DNA from: Actinostola sp. cb2023
Lineage: Eukaryota > Cnidaria > Anthozoa > Actiniaria > Actinostolidae
Assembly: GCA_033675265.1 (NCBI GenBank)
Contig: JAUJYZ010000152.1
Coordinates: forward strand, 56,456-120,455
Direction of reading: 5' to 3'
DNA: 64,000 bases
Made by a program: the position numbers and the translations under genes. Below the pieces are notes generated by a model, which worked only from the letters and a program-made list of their open reading frames with translations, was not told where the DNA came from and searched no databases. Below, one piece after another: positions 9,389 through 20,713 of this stretch. Position 1 is the first letter of the stretch. Each line of letters begins with the position of its first letter.

Positions 9389-9443
9389 ATATTGGCTATG
9401 TAATCTTCCTCTGTTTTCTTGTTTCTATTCAATTATTCCCTTT

Positions 9444-9545
9444 TTATTCATTCATTCATTTGTTCATTCGCTCGTTCGTTCGTTTTTTAATTTAGTCATT
9501 CAATCATTTATTATTTCGTTCATTCATTCATTCATTCATTCGTTA
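9444..9545. repeat. (ATTC)n/(GTTC)n microsatellite
   Basis: Degenerate ATTC/GTTC/GCTC tetranucleotide repeats in two blocks, interrupted around 9485-9510. Confidence 0.85.
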
Positions 9546-12005
9546 CATTATTTATATATTTGTTCATTTATTTGCTAGGTCCTTTCAGTGGAATTCTTGT
9601 TTTGCTATTTCAATGGTTCGATGCATTGACGTTCACATAAGTCTCTAGGGTCAAGTGATTGTCTGACACAGCGGGCAGAGTCGGTTGAATGAGAATAATT
9701 TGCTTTGCTCATCAATACAGATCTAAAGCTGGCTGGCTGTGAGCCGATAAATGCATATAAATACAACAATTGACATAGTTAAACACTTCGAGCCAATGAA
9801 GACCAGTATTGTGTTTATCTTGAGAAACGGTTCGTGTCAGGCTTTGATCGAAATAGTTAAACAGCATCGTTAAATGATTCTGCTCAGCTAAATGTCAACG
9901 CCAAGGTCTAAAAATTGAAATACTTATCATTCTGATTCCTGCGGCTCGGATTGAAAAGAAATCATAAATTCTGAATGTTTCAATAATATTTTAGTAATAG
10001 ATGGCTTGGTGTATGAAACAACTGGAATACCTTAGGCAATCTTAAAAATCCACCGAAGAATATTAGATAATTTGTGAATTAGATTGCAAAAAACATTCGT
10101 GTATGAAGTGTTTCAAGTCATTCAGGGTTGTTTTCCACTTTGTATAGAATTAACAACAAAGAATCTTAACACTGCATATTCTATATTCTATCAAAACGTC
10201 AACATTTTCCTGTGGCTCAAACCCCTGAACTTTTACTTCATCAAAGTAGCTAAAACGATCTATAATACCTACCTCGGTAGTCTTAGGAATCCCTTGTCAG
10301 TGGATTTATCGAATTGAGAGAAGTGAAACTCCAAATCTCGCTTCAAAGCCAGAGACAGAATTATAGATCACAAAACTTCGGTGTCTTTGGAGCACAATGA
10401 GATAAGGTCACGCATATGGGCGCAGCTCGGCTTTGAAATTCAAAACATCCCGTTATGATTACAATCTTTGGTCGTTCTGTCTTTACTATTTTATCAAATT
10501 AAAATTAGGGGGCGAGGGAGAGTAAACAATTGTATCAGTTTTTAGTATCATGGTTTGTTAGAAGCATTTACACTATCGAACACCGGCTTGTGCAAAATAT
10601 TTTTGATATAAAACGTAATTATGATATGAAAAAGAGGAATGGTTTACAATGAACTTACCAAAGCAACAGAACTTTCCTGGGTACTGTTGTGTTGTGGAAA
10701 TTGTACAAACTAGTACCGTGACAAACAGTAGACTGTGACAGTTATATACTGTGACATCATCGACATTGTGCAGATAGTTGACGACGGGGATGAGACCACC
10801 ACTCAACCACAAGCAAAGCCGGAAAATACAATCACTACATTAATCGATGTTTTGTTATTCCTTTCTTGTCTGTTGTTTGTCCTTCTCATTCATTTTCTTT
10901 TATTCTCTTTTCTTAGTTTCATTTACTTTACATTTCATTTGTGTATAATGCCAAAATGTTCGCAACAAAAAAATGACAAGTGTGCTGGTCATGAGCGATG
11001 CTCCATCTAAAGTGTTCAAAAGAGGACCTTAGGGATCTCCTCGGGGTTTTTTAAGCATTAAAATAGCTTCCATGTCACTTTACAAACATGTGAAGATAAA
11101 CGAGTAAGAAAGACCACTGCAAAAGGCAACTTGATAATTTTAATTATGTCTCAAGAATCCGGGTTTTTTAAACCAAATCCATTGGATGTAAAACAGTAAT
11201 ATTCGATGAAGAAATAATTTATTCAGTTATAGTAGTGAAACCGTACCGCACGAGAAACGATGTACGTTTTGAACTAGGAAAGAACTGAGAGTAAATGAAG
11301 TTGAGCAAGGAGTGGAAAAGCTTGTCAGACCATGGCTGAGTCTATGTACCTCTTCACAAACTCTAGCCAACAACATGAACCTCAGCCAAGCCGGACAGAC
11401 AAGGTATTGCAACATCTTATGACTGAAAGATGTTATATTCTATAATTTAATATATAGATAATGTATTGCTGTCTAGGTCCACAGCCTATACTATAGGGTG
11501 CGTCATTTAACCTGCATTAGCAAGTAAAGTATTTACGTGCGTGTACTGATGTTCAGGTCACGAAAAATAAGAAATTCGGAATGATATAAGAAAAGGAAGT
11601 AAAAAAGAAGTAAAACGGAAGTCGAATCTAGGAAAGAACAATAAATCGAAAACGAATGAATGAACGAACACATGAAATGTGACAAAAAACTTGGAAACGA
11701 ATTTTGACCAAAAAAATGCATATCGATATCGAGACTCTCAATCCTCAACAAATATGTTTATTACATAAACAACAAACAATAACGCCTACGGTAGATTCAT
11801 AAGCTAAAAACTGCTTTACATGACGAATATCAGGATGATGCAAATCCGTCGGCCTAAGCAGACTGCCGTGCATGCTTTTGCCACTGTTTTGCCACTTTTG
11901 CCACTGTTTTGTCCTTATTAATTGTTAAAAGCATCGAGACTATTGTATGATGCGTTTCTCAAGAACTTTATTTATTATTATTATTATATGTATATTTATT
12001 ATACA
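9546..12005. other. non-coding stretch, nothing recognised
   Basis: Short open frames exist (for example 10735-11010, with a hydrophobic middle), but none shows family motifs, convincing starts or splice structure. I see no repeats beyond short ATT runs near 11967-12000. Confidence 0.5.
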
Positions 12006-12110
12006 GACACGAGTGTTTTACTGGAAAATATCTCACTCGTAAAATTCGTACGAACTATCCGGGACCCGAGTGGCGTATTTTCCAGTATCCTCACTAGTTA
12101 GGATATCGAT
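12006..12110. repeat. short fold-back element
   Basis: 'ACTGGAAAATA' near 12021 pairs with 'TATTTTCCAGT' near 12077, and 'CACTCG' and 'CGAGTG' fall symmetrically inside. This is a roughly 70-100-bp palindrome typical of small MITEs. Confidence 0.55.
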
Positions 12111-12280
12111 GACGTCGGGCTCAGTACTTTTAGTAAAAAAATATTTTTTCGTCAATTTTTTTTTGGTCTATATAAAAAAAAGAAAATTACACGGCGGCGC
12201 GAAGATATGAATTTTATTTTCGAGTGGCAGAAACAATATTTTAGATTTTTATTTATTTTTTGTTACTTTTTGTTACGTAC

Positions 12281-12569
12281 ATTACAGCGAAAATCCTTGT
12301 ATCGCGACCTTTCGTTTTGAAAACTTCAGTTGGATTTTGGGTTTTTCTGTTCCGACAATCACTATATATGTCCATTTCTTGAGTACAAAGTTAACTCAGC
12401 ATAAACATCATTATTTAAAGTACTAAATAGTGACATTTCTATTGCTTTGTATTGTATTTAGTACTAATTAGTGCAAAAAATATATTGGCGGAACACTGGG
12501 AAAAACCCAAAATCCAGCTGAAGTTGATACAAAACGAAAGGTCGCGATACAAGGATTTTCGCAGTAAAT
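12281..12569. mobile_element. fold-back element with roughly 80-bp arms
   Basis: The arm at 12281-12357 (including 'GCGAAAATCCTTGTATCGCG' and 'GGATTTTGGGTTTTTC') returns as its imperfect reverse complement at 12488-12569. The loop is about 130 bp of AT-rich DNA. There is no coding capacity and I could not assign a target duplication. Confidence 0.75.
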
Positions 12570-12643
12570 GTTTGTAAAAAAAATACTACATGTACAGTGT
12601 ATACACAAATAGCACTATTACTAGTACTGAATAATTGTTATTT

Positions 12644-12747
12644 AACAATTAGTCACCAAAGGCGAGGTGAATATCGGTGAATAATAACCGAGACGAAGTC
12701 GAGGTTATTATCACTGCTATTCACTGAGCCTGAGGTGACTAATTGTT
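12644..12747. repeat. palindrome with 14-bp perfect ends
   Basis: AACAATTAGTCACC at 12644-12657 is complementary to GGTGACTAATTGTT at 12734-12747, and the inside is further self-complementary ('GGTGAATAATAACC' against 'GGTTATTATCACTG'). Confidence 0.75.
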
Positions 12748-12945
12748 TTAGTAGAATTACACAGGTGATTATTTGAAAAAATAAAAATAAATAAGCATTT
12801 TAAAGAAAATAATTTTTTATTTCATATTTCAAAAGCTGGCAGCCATTTTGTCAAAATGCTGTAGGTAACTATCGAGAAATAGTCCGAAGTTCTCGATCAA
12901 TCAGCGCGCTTGATTTTCTATAATCACCTGTGTAATTCTACTAAA
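12747..12945. mobile_element. MITE-like element with 25-bp perfect inverted ends
   Basis: The 25 bp at 12747-12771 (TTTAGTAGAATTACACAGGT...) are the exact reverse complement of 12921-12945. The interior is about 150 bp, AT-rich and non-coding. It directly abuts the preceding palindrome, so one may have inserted at the edge of the other. Confidence 0.75.
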
Positions 12946-13141
12946 GTCTGTTATTGTTATAGAGTGATTCCAGGGCACTACTAATTAGCTGTCAGTGCTT
13001 ATTAGATGCAAAGAAACAAAAGAAAACAAAAGAGTGAGTGTTTAATAGTGTGTATTGGTGTAATTAGTAATGACCAGGTTTATTGGAATCACACTATATT
13101 ATTGTTTATAGGTACAAATTGTAATTATCTTATTAATACAA

Positions 13142-13326
13142 CTTGTTTTCAAAGAAGTTGTCCATTTACAAAATACAAAATACAAAATAGTAAAAAGGAA
13201 TAATTAATTAGAGAAACAAAAGAAATGCACTCAATCTGAACTCAGGCTCATTGTTTCTCTAATTAATTCCGTTTTACTATTTTACTATTTTGTATTTTGT
13301 AAATGGACAACGTTTTTGAAAACAGG
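13142..13326. mobile_element. fold-back element with roughly 75-bp arms
   Basis: 'GTTGTCCATTTACAAAATAC', poly(ACAAAAT) and 'AATTAATTAGAGAAACA' on the left are mirrored as complements on the right, ending 'GTATTTTGTAAATGGACAAC'. The loop is only about 30 bp. The arms differ by small indels in the AAAATAC repeats. Confidence 0.8.
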
Positions 13327-13519
13327 TGTATAATAAAATTATTAATTTAAAAAAATTAACAAATAAAAAAAGGATGATGCAAATGAGCCTTTATTTTATT
13401 TTTCACTTTTCTCACATATATTGGACCACGAGAATCATGCACCGCCCACGTAAGTGAAGGTTTGTCAGACTATGAGACGACTCAAACGCATCCACACTTG
13501 CTTCCTACGCACTTCCCAG

Positions 13520-13570
13520 ACTACTACTACTACTACTACTACTACTAATAATAATAATAATAATAATAAA
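13520..13570. repeat. (CTA)n(ATA)n trinucleotide repeat
   Basis: About nine CTA units run directly into about eight AAT units. Confidence 0.9.
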
Positions 13571-13576
13571 TAGAGG

Positions 13577-13708
13577 TTATTAGTCGACTAAGCATCTAAT
13601 ACGGCTGTGTATTTTCACGAGTCATTTGGTATTTTGCCGAGCCTTTAGGCGAGCCAAAATACATGATGAGTAAAAATTCACAGCCGTATTAGATGCTTAG
13701 CCTAATAA
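13577..13708. mobile_element. palindromic MITE
   Basis: 'AAGCATCTAATACGGCTGTG' near 13590 is the complement of 'CACAGCCGTATTAGATGCTT' near 13679, and further pairing continues inwards. The element is roughly 132 bp. Confidence 0.8.
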
Positions 13709-13975
13709 GTTGTTTATTATATTATATATTTTGTCAAAGAAACTAGCTATTCTGGTGAAAGAAAAACATTAGTGTATTTTATTTTAGGGCCTCTATTGAT
13801 AACAGTTTTTTACAGCTTTGTAAATACTGATTTGAGCTACCCTGTGTAAATAAAGGCATCTATCTATCTAACAAATTACAGTGAAAACTTGGAAATGTCT
13901 GTACGAGCGCGCGCTAGCCAAAATTAATTGTAGAATTTCTCGCACGCTGATTGGTTAATTTTCATCACATGATTC

Positions 13976-14110
13976 TGAATGAATGAATGAATGAATTAAT
14001 GGATGAATGAATGAATGAATGAATGAATGAATGAATGAATGAATGAATGAATGAATGAATGAATGAATGAATGAATGAATGAATGAATGAATGAATGAAT
14101 GAATGAATGA
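13976..14110. repeat. (GAAT)n microsatellite
   Basis: More than 30 GAAT units with one interruption near 13996-14004. Confidence 0.95.
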
Positions 14111-14581
14111 AGTAACTACCCAAAATACGGTCCCATATTTCGCGCGTTCTTGTGCATATTTCGTGCGTCACTTTGACAAAAAATATAATAATGCACTTTA
14201 TTTCACGAGCCGTAGAATACATATTACAGCTTAAGCTGAAAAACTAATGGCCCTCCTAATCTCAAAAATATATAATCTTAAAAATATTTTGAATTGCCAA
14301 ACTAGTTTAAAAGTACAAGTGCGTCCATTTTGTTAGATAACTTTGCACCAATGGGCTTGTGTCACCTGTCACGTGACATTTCAAATTTCACCGAAGACAA
14401 ATGAAAATGTCATATCTTGAAAGAACATGCTCAAATTAGTAAAAGTTGAAAATTTCAAAAGAATCAAAGAAATAAGACAAAAGGTAAAGGCTTTCAAATT
14501 TTCCCGCCTTGACAAGGATTTGTGTGGGTTTTTCGCTTGGAGAACAAACCGATTCCATACAGAAAAGCAAAGTTTGAACTA

Positions 14582-14776
14582 TGTCACGGCGTTTGAACAA
14601 ATTTGGCTATTTTTAGAACACGATTTCTCGAAATTGACCACTGAATCACTGTGCACTTCCGGTTTTATTTGCAGTAACTCGTTTTATTTGTTGCAACTCG
14701 TTTTTTGCCGCAACTCGTTAATATGCAGAAACTAACTTGTTCTAAAAATAGCAAAACTTGTTCAAACGCCGTGACA
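14582..14776. mobile_element. MITE-like element with 39-bp inverted ends
   Basis: The left arm 14582-14620 (TGTCACGGCGTTTGAACAA...) is mirrored by 14738-14776 with only one or two mismatches. The interior holds 'AACTCGTTTT'-type short repeats. I found no convincing target duplication. Confidence 0.75.
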
Positions 14777-15353
14777 GATTTTAATGCTACATGGATGCTC
14801 CTACTTATGGGCTCCTGTTGTAGTAAAAATGACTTCATCATGCAAGTCGCCTATTGATCGCCAAAAACTTTTGAGTCCTAGGCGGGTTCGTGGTATATAT
14901 AATCAGGTCCATGGGGAAGGAGAACCAAAAGTGCGAAAGAGAAAATGCGAGAGCCTGTAATCTGCTGTTAGAGTAAAGTTGTACCTCTTCGAGATCCTTC
15001 GATACTCAACTGAAAGGTCAAGTTTGCTGGCACTCGATTAGTTGCTTTTTATTCTCGGCTATAAACCTATTATAAATATACACATTACGTCTACTGTAAA
15101 GAAAAACAGTTAGCAGATTATCTCCTGGCAGTTTCATGAGCTGTAGATATAATTAATGTATAACTTCTCACAGAAAATTTGCGAAAAACCTAGTTTTTGT
15201 GGCTACTGGTCCATCGTGTATTCTATTGATGGGCGCCATGTTTTTTTAATACTAATTAGCCAATCATAGAACTAAACGCTCTACTAGCGTGAAGTCGGGC
15301 TTCTATAAACTAATACGTTAGCCTATTTGAACTAAATATAGACATCGCAGTGC
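14777..15353. other. non-coding stretch, nothing recognised
   Basis: No gene, long repeat or inverted repeat that I can support. Confidence 0.45.
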
Positions 15354-15361
15354 GATTATTT

Positions 15362-15619
15362 CCCGGGGGGGTACTTGACGGGGGGGGGGGGGGGGGGGGG
15401 GTGGGGACTTGACCCATGTTTGGGTATAGGGGTGCCGCTGAGGGCTTGAAAACCTGACCCTATTTAACAACGACAACCGTGCATTACCATACCCTGTTTA
15501 GGACAGACTCACATAAAATTATGTACCCTGTTCAGGACAGAGAGGCCAAAAACCATACCCTGTCCAGCGGCACGTCCCCGTATAGCCCATATATGGGAGT
15601 ACCCCCTCCCCCCGGGGGG
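15362..15619. mobile_element. GC-rich-ended MITE with 8-bp target duplication
   Basis: The ends are CCCGGGGGGGTACT and the inverse GTACCCCCTCCCCCCGGG. GATTATTT flanks both sides (15354-15361 and 15620-15627), although the boundary G is shared with the G-run. An 8-bp duplication fits hAT-type mobilisation. The interior includes two related 'ACCCTGTTYAGGACAG' blocks, and a G20-plus run lies at 15380-15401. There is no coding frame. Confidence 0.68.
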
Positions 15620-15627
15620 GATTATTT

Positions 15628-16767
15628 ATAAATAATTATTTATTATTTATAATATTTATGCATGACTCGGTAGAACATGCTTTCTTTGTAAAATCGATTT
15701 CACAAACTCAGCGAATCATAAAAATGACAATGACAATAGATTATTTGGTGTTATAAATATATCCATGCCAAATACAAATAGCGTATATATAAACTAGACA
15801 TCGCAACATTATCCATGGTGACTCGAACAATCATGAACAATATTTCCTGCATTTTGGGCATTCAAATCAGTGATTTCCTTGCAACTGAACGATTTCAAAA
15901 CTCAGCAAAATAAATATACATCGGTGTTATAAGCTTACCACAACACACAATTACAGCGGTACAAAGTATAGAAGACATTGGCTTCGTTTAGATTTCAATC
16001 TTGTGTCAGTTGTGCGATACTGATAACATATTTATCTTCTAACTTCTCGCCTTTTGCTTTGATCCCCATTATTTCATCATTTAACTCAACATATGAGGTC
16101 ATTTGAGCGATATTTGAGTTGTTTTGAGCAATATTTGTTTGTGAAGAATGTCACGTGTTGATCAGAGCCTTCGGTAATTATCTGAGCGGCCGGCACAGGG
16201 CGCATGCGCTGTAGAACCCAGTTGGCGATTTGAGGTCAAAGAATACGACGACCAATCTTCATTTTTAGAGTCGGGCATTCCACAGGAAGCCCGACTAATT
16301 AGCCAGTATCATCAATATTAATATAAGGCCAAATAACAAACTGCCCTCTAGAAAACGCGCGTTCAGCGGGCGAAAATTGAAATTAGCGGGCCGTAAATGC
16401 ATTTGCAGCCTTGCTGCTCATTTTTATTTCAAAAGAGATCTCATTTGGCTATCAGTAACTCATATTTTGTTGTTGTATTTGCATAGCCCCTCAAAAAGCC
16501 CTCTCGTTTGTAATGTGCTTTGAGACTATGTAAAATACGGTCTTGGAATTTTATTAGTATTTATTAGTATTGTTATTTGCTCAGTTCGATCCAGCGCATA
16601 TACCAACGAGCTAGCATTTCTAATGTCCAAATGTTGACATTGGATATTTAGTATCATTTTAGACTTGGAATATAGAGCTTCGCGCGCTGTGATTGGTCGA
16701 GCGACCAGTGATTATGAGACAAAAATCACTGGTCGAGAGCGGAAGTAAAATCACTAACGCAGAAGTA
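15628..16767. other. non-coding stretch with one small hairpin
   Basis: 'CGACCAGTGATT' near 16702 pairs with 'AATCACTGGTCG' near 16724 around a 10-base loop. A GCGCATGCGC palindrome is at 16200-16209. Nothing else is named. Confidence 0.45.
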
Positions 16768-17289
16768 CTACCTTATTCGTACTTATTAATAATTTCGCGA
16801 GGCTTTAAGTTCGCGATTTTCGCGATTTAAAAAAAATCGCGAAATAAAGGCTCGCGAAGAAAAAGGCTCGCGGACTTTAAACACGCGAAATATAATACCC
16901 AGAGGAAAAAATAGCATATCGAAACCATTTAATCAACATTAACAATAAACGTTATTTAAAACGAAATTGTTTTTTAAAACGACTTATTCAACAACACAAT
17001 ACTGACTACCATTTGCAACTGAGCATCCGTATAGCGTTTTTTGTCTGTTTTAGCTACAAGTTTATAACGTCTAGTTAGTCTATTTGACTGTCATCTTGTT
17101 CCTGTTTGCATAGAAATGAGTGGGGTTTTTCTTAGAAAAAATTAATATTGTTAACACCGCTTTCGTGAAATTTAATGCTCATTTTTCATTTTCTCTTATC
17201 GAAATCGCAAAAATAAAGCCTCGCGAAATGCTGTCTTAACTGAAAATCGCGAAATTAAGTACGAGCAAAATTAAGTACGAATAAGGTAG
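16768..17289. mobile_element. TA-flanked MITE rich in TCGCGA (522 bp)
   Basis: The ends are CTACCTTATTCGTACTTA and its exact reverse complement, and TA lies on each outer side, as in Tc1/mariner-like elements. Subterminal 'TTTCGCGAGGCTTTA' is also inverted at the other end. TCGCGA and related palindromes recur near both ends. There is no transposase frame. Confidence 0.75.
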
Positions 17290-17876
17290 TAATCAAACGG
17301 ATTTTTTTATCCTGAATTTCGACTTTTCTCTGATACATTGCCAGAAATATGGGACAAGATGGCCGCCGCGCATGCGTTTTACTGCATAAAAGATACAACA
17401 TGGTTGCCGTTCTGTATAAGAAAATGTATGAGAAAAAATAACTTTTCAAAATTTGCAGCATTCAGAGGTTTAACACACTCGTTGCACAACTGTAGAAATT
17501 ATTAAGGTATCGATCAATCGTTGCACTCACCATGTTACCGATCTACAACGAAGACCATGTTTTCTTCCCGAGCAGTTTATTTTCATTACCTTGATGCTAC
17601 CAGATTTCCCTACATTTCCTGTAAGATCGTCCAACCGTACGCAGTTATCGGTCAGTTTGAGGTAGTAGGCTTTGTTGAAGCAGAAGTGCACAACTCGATG
17701 CCAGTAAAACACTGCTTAGTGCGTTCAAATCGTCGGTAAAATAAGTAATAGCGCAATTCCATTTTCTTCCCGAAAGCTCTGAACTTTAGATACAAATATA
17801 TGGTAAAGACGCCATGTTGACATGAGGAGCCCCGGTATTACATTATTAAGCGTCTCCCCATTATTAAACGTCCCCC
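17290..17876. other. non-coding stretch, nothing recognised
   Basis: It includes 'AAGATGGCCGCCGCGCATGCG' split around 17356-17376, which resembles YY1- and NRF1-type motifs. The short open frames show no family features. Confidence 0.4.
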
Positions 17877-18774
17877 CAATCTCGTCCCCAGAGCCTGCGT
17901 TACTTTCGGCCAGCGACGAGAACGTAGGCTCTGGCATAATCCATTTTTTGGGAACAGGATTTCTTGTTCTTCCGGTTTTAGAGCGCATGCGCAAGTTAGC
18001 TGGGCAGTTGGTTGTTGTCGATTCAAATTGTCGATTCAGTTTCAGTGGAATCCTTCGAAAGGTTTCATTAGGGAATAGAGTACGCTTTAAAAGCACTTGG
18101 TAAAGAAGATACAACAGTGAAAGAAGCGCAGTATCTGAAGTCTTTATTAAAAGCAGTGGTTTTACAGCAGAAGGATACGCGAACAGTTCTTCCTACGGGT
18201 TTATATTTACTCGTGTCTACTTTACATATCAGTTAATTATTTGAATCTATCATCTTCATCTTCTCTAGTTATTGTTGTCTCTCCTTCAAATGTATTTCTT
18301 TTGAATCTTTCGCCTTCGTAAGCACCTCGATTGGCACCCCTTTCAGTTGCTAGCCTAAAGAATATTAGATTTACGATCGACATATGTTCTTTGAATAACC
18401 ATCACTCTAAGCTTCGTGTAAATTTTGAGCTTCGTTTGAAAACTTTCCAAGACACTTCGAGATACATATAAGCTTAGATAAACTGGATTTTTCTCTGTGC
18501 TTAGATATTTTAATATTGCAGATCGAGGCGACATGTTTAAAATAACATGTCAATGAAACCGTTGAAAAATGTTAATTTTTGTTTTGAACGGAAGTTGGGA
18601 CACCGGGTTGTTTTGACAACTCAATTTTCATTGGATATATTTCATTTCCGGAATCTTGCGCGTGCGTAGTTTCTAAAATGGAATAGCCAATCAAATTGTC
18701 TCAAAAATGGATTATGCCAGAGCCTACGTTCTCGTCGCTGGCCGAAAGTAACGCAGGCTCTGGGGACGAGATTG
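17877..18774. mobile_element. 898-bp segment bounded by 72-bp perfect inverted repeats
   Basis: 17877-17948 is the exact reverse complement of 18703-18774. Each arm is itself a hairpin: 'CCAGAGCCTGCGTT' pairs with 'AACGTAGGCTCTGG' around 'CTTTCGGCCAGCGACG'. This is either one element with long inverted ends or two copies of a small palindromic MITE in opposite orientation. The 754 bp between show no coding capacity. Confidence 0.75.
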
Positions 18775-19576
18775 ACGTCCCCCCATATAACTACGCATGC
18801 GCGTCACGCGCCAGTGCGTTTTCCATGAGAAACTGTCCCCCTCACACGGTGCCTAGAGCACATGAAATAAATCGATTAAAAAACACAATTCCTAACAGCA
18901 AAGTTGAACCAAATCTTCGAAAATCAAGAGAATAATTAACAAGAAAGGAAACGCTTGATTGTTTTTAATGTGATAGTTAAGTTTCCTATAGATAATAAAC
19001 TAACGATGGAAATGAGTTTATTTTCGGCTGTTTATAGCAACCATATCTCTATCATGACGGGGTCAACAAAATATATTCAGATTAAAATCCAACACACAAA
19101 ACTTTAACCCCCAAAAATATATAATGGTGTGAAACAAGTAATTCAAAAGATACAAATTAATGAGAACAGAATGGAAACGGTACTCATCGAGATTTAAAAA
19201 TAAATACGGTTATGAGTACGTTCTTTAGTGGTGTAATTCCATGATCAGTGATTTTATTAAATCGAAATAAACCAATAACCCATGCACATAAGTTCTATCA
19301 AGAAGGCAATTACTTCATTGTTAAACGGAAACCAAATAAGAGGTCATAATAATATATATGAATTATCAAAAATAGAATTCTAAAGTACGTGACATTTCTA
19401 AAACTGCATTGGTTGATCGTCACTAGAGCTGGTCGCTTACAAGCGATCACGCGATGAAAGAATAGGGATATGTAAATATGCTATATTAATTTTTCTTAAA
19501 GAAGTGTATACTTTGAATTGACTAAAGTGATAATCAATATGAATTTCGTTTGCGAAAAACACCAGTCGATCATTCA
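18775..19576. other. non-coding stretch; end carries the GGTCGCTTAC repeat
   Basis: No gene is supported. The dispersed motif near 19423-19460 shows the target in which the next transposon landed. Confidence 0.5.
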
Positions 19577-19621
19577 CAAAAGTACGGAGCCCTCGAAGGG
19601 CCATGACACAATTTTTATTTC

Positions 19622-20025
19622 AGGTTATAAGTCGAGCTATAAGTCGACATACAAGTCGACATACAAGTCGAGTTACCGAAGTCGAGTTATAAGTCGACAT
19701 ACAAGTCGACATACAAGTCGAGTTACCGAAGTCGAGTTATAAGTCGACATACAAGTCGAGTTACAAGTCGACATACAAGTCGACATACAAGTCGAGTTAC
19801 AAGTCGAGTTATAAGTCGACATACAAGTCGAGATACAAGTCGAGTTATAAGTCGACATACAAGTCGAGTTACAAGTCGAGTTATAAGTCGACATACAAGT
19901 CGAGTTACAAGTCGAGTTATAAGTCGACATACAAGTCGAGTTACAAGTCGAGTTATAAGTCGACATACAAGTCGAGTTACAAGTCGAGTTATAAGTCGAC
20001 ATACAAGTCGAGTTACAAGTCGAGT
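19622..20025 (+). repeat. left subterminal array of 12-bp units (about 33 copies)
   Basis: The unit is WTAYAAGTCGAS (for example ATACAAGTCGAC, TTACAAGTCGAG), with two short irregular units containing 'TTACCGAAG'. GTCGAC and GTCGAG alternate. The unit length is a multiple of three and so produces long artificial open frames on both strands. Confidence 0.92.
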
Positions 20026-20115
20026 TTGCCTGGAAACGAGCTGCGCGAATATTGCTGCGCATACTTATTATAGTATAAACTGCAGGCTCATATTAAAGGC
20101 GAAGGTAAATTCAAG

Positions 20116-20690
20116 ATGGAGGATCGTAATGACCTAATAGACCAATATTTCAATCTTGGGTATAATCAAAAGGAAATCATTGCTTGTCTTCTACTGATAC
20201 ACAGCCTGACACTTAGTCCCAGGCAGTTAAAGCGAGTTCTTTCCAGGAGGGTTCTTAGAAGAAGGATAAATCCATCAGACCTATCAACAATATTAAGTCA
20301 TATAGAGTGGAATATCGACTCTATTTGGCAAAGATTAATGATAGAACAGAGGTTGATATTGAGGCATCGACTGCAGCGACATCAGTACAAAGGCAGAGGA
20401 CCCAATTTCTTATGGCATATAGATGGCTATGATAAACTAAATACCCTTTGGGTTTTGTATACATGGTTGCATAGATGGGTACATCAGGAGGATTACGTGG
20501 CTTGAAGTAAGAATGTCAACAATAACCCAACTAGTACTGTTATTGCAAAAAAAATTGTTGAATGCATTAAGGAGGTAGGAGGTACTCCACGCATTGTACG
20601 GGCAGATTATGGTACCGAAAACAACAACGTTGCTGGTATTCAGCGTTTTTTTGCGAAACAGTTCATGCGATTTCTTTGTAAAAGACACGA
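20116..20690 (+). pseudogene. integrase-like transposase, plus-strand copy, frameshifted and 3'-truncated
   Basis: Starts at ATG 20116 (MEDRNDLIDQYF...). The N-terminal helical part is followed by the core motif 'GPNFLWHIDGYDKL' near 20400-20440, then, in another frame, 'FCIHGCIDGY' and, in a third frame after about 20510, 'GGTPRIVRADYGTENNNVAG' near 20578-20637. The first two acidic catalytic positions (D in HIDGY, D in RADYG) are visible, but the region expected to carry the final E is absent. Compared with the opposite-strand copy it also lacks two internal segments (roughly 25 and 50 bp) around 20307-20372. Such proteins cut and join transposon ends; this copy is dead. Confidence 0.8.
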
Positions 20691-20713
20691 GTTTTATGTA
20701 TGGTCGGTCAGTA

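Noticed and set aside
10735..11010. 91-codon frame with a hydrophobic stretch as a small membrane protein
   Set aside because: No conserved motif, weak start context and a low-complexity T-rich stretch; likely chance.
13965..14222. Frame reading repeated FIHS on the minus strand
   Set aside because: Translation of the GAAT microsatellite.
17521..18114. Overlapping frames on both strands at 17.5-18.1 kb as a gene
   Set aside because: They coincide with the inverted-repeat element and share no recognisable domain; similar peptide on the other arm at 18696 is due to the 72-bp inverted repeat.
19673..20062. Open frame of NSTC/MSTY repeats (minus strand) and its counterpart at 21159-21380
   Set aside because: It is a by-product of the 12-bp subterminal repeat, whose length is a multiple of three.
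20437..20713. C-terminal part of the minus-strand transposase-like frame
   Set aside because: It is the antisense of the plus-strand copy's catalytic region; homology on the minus strand ends near 20720.
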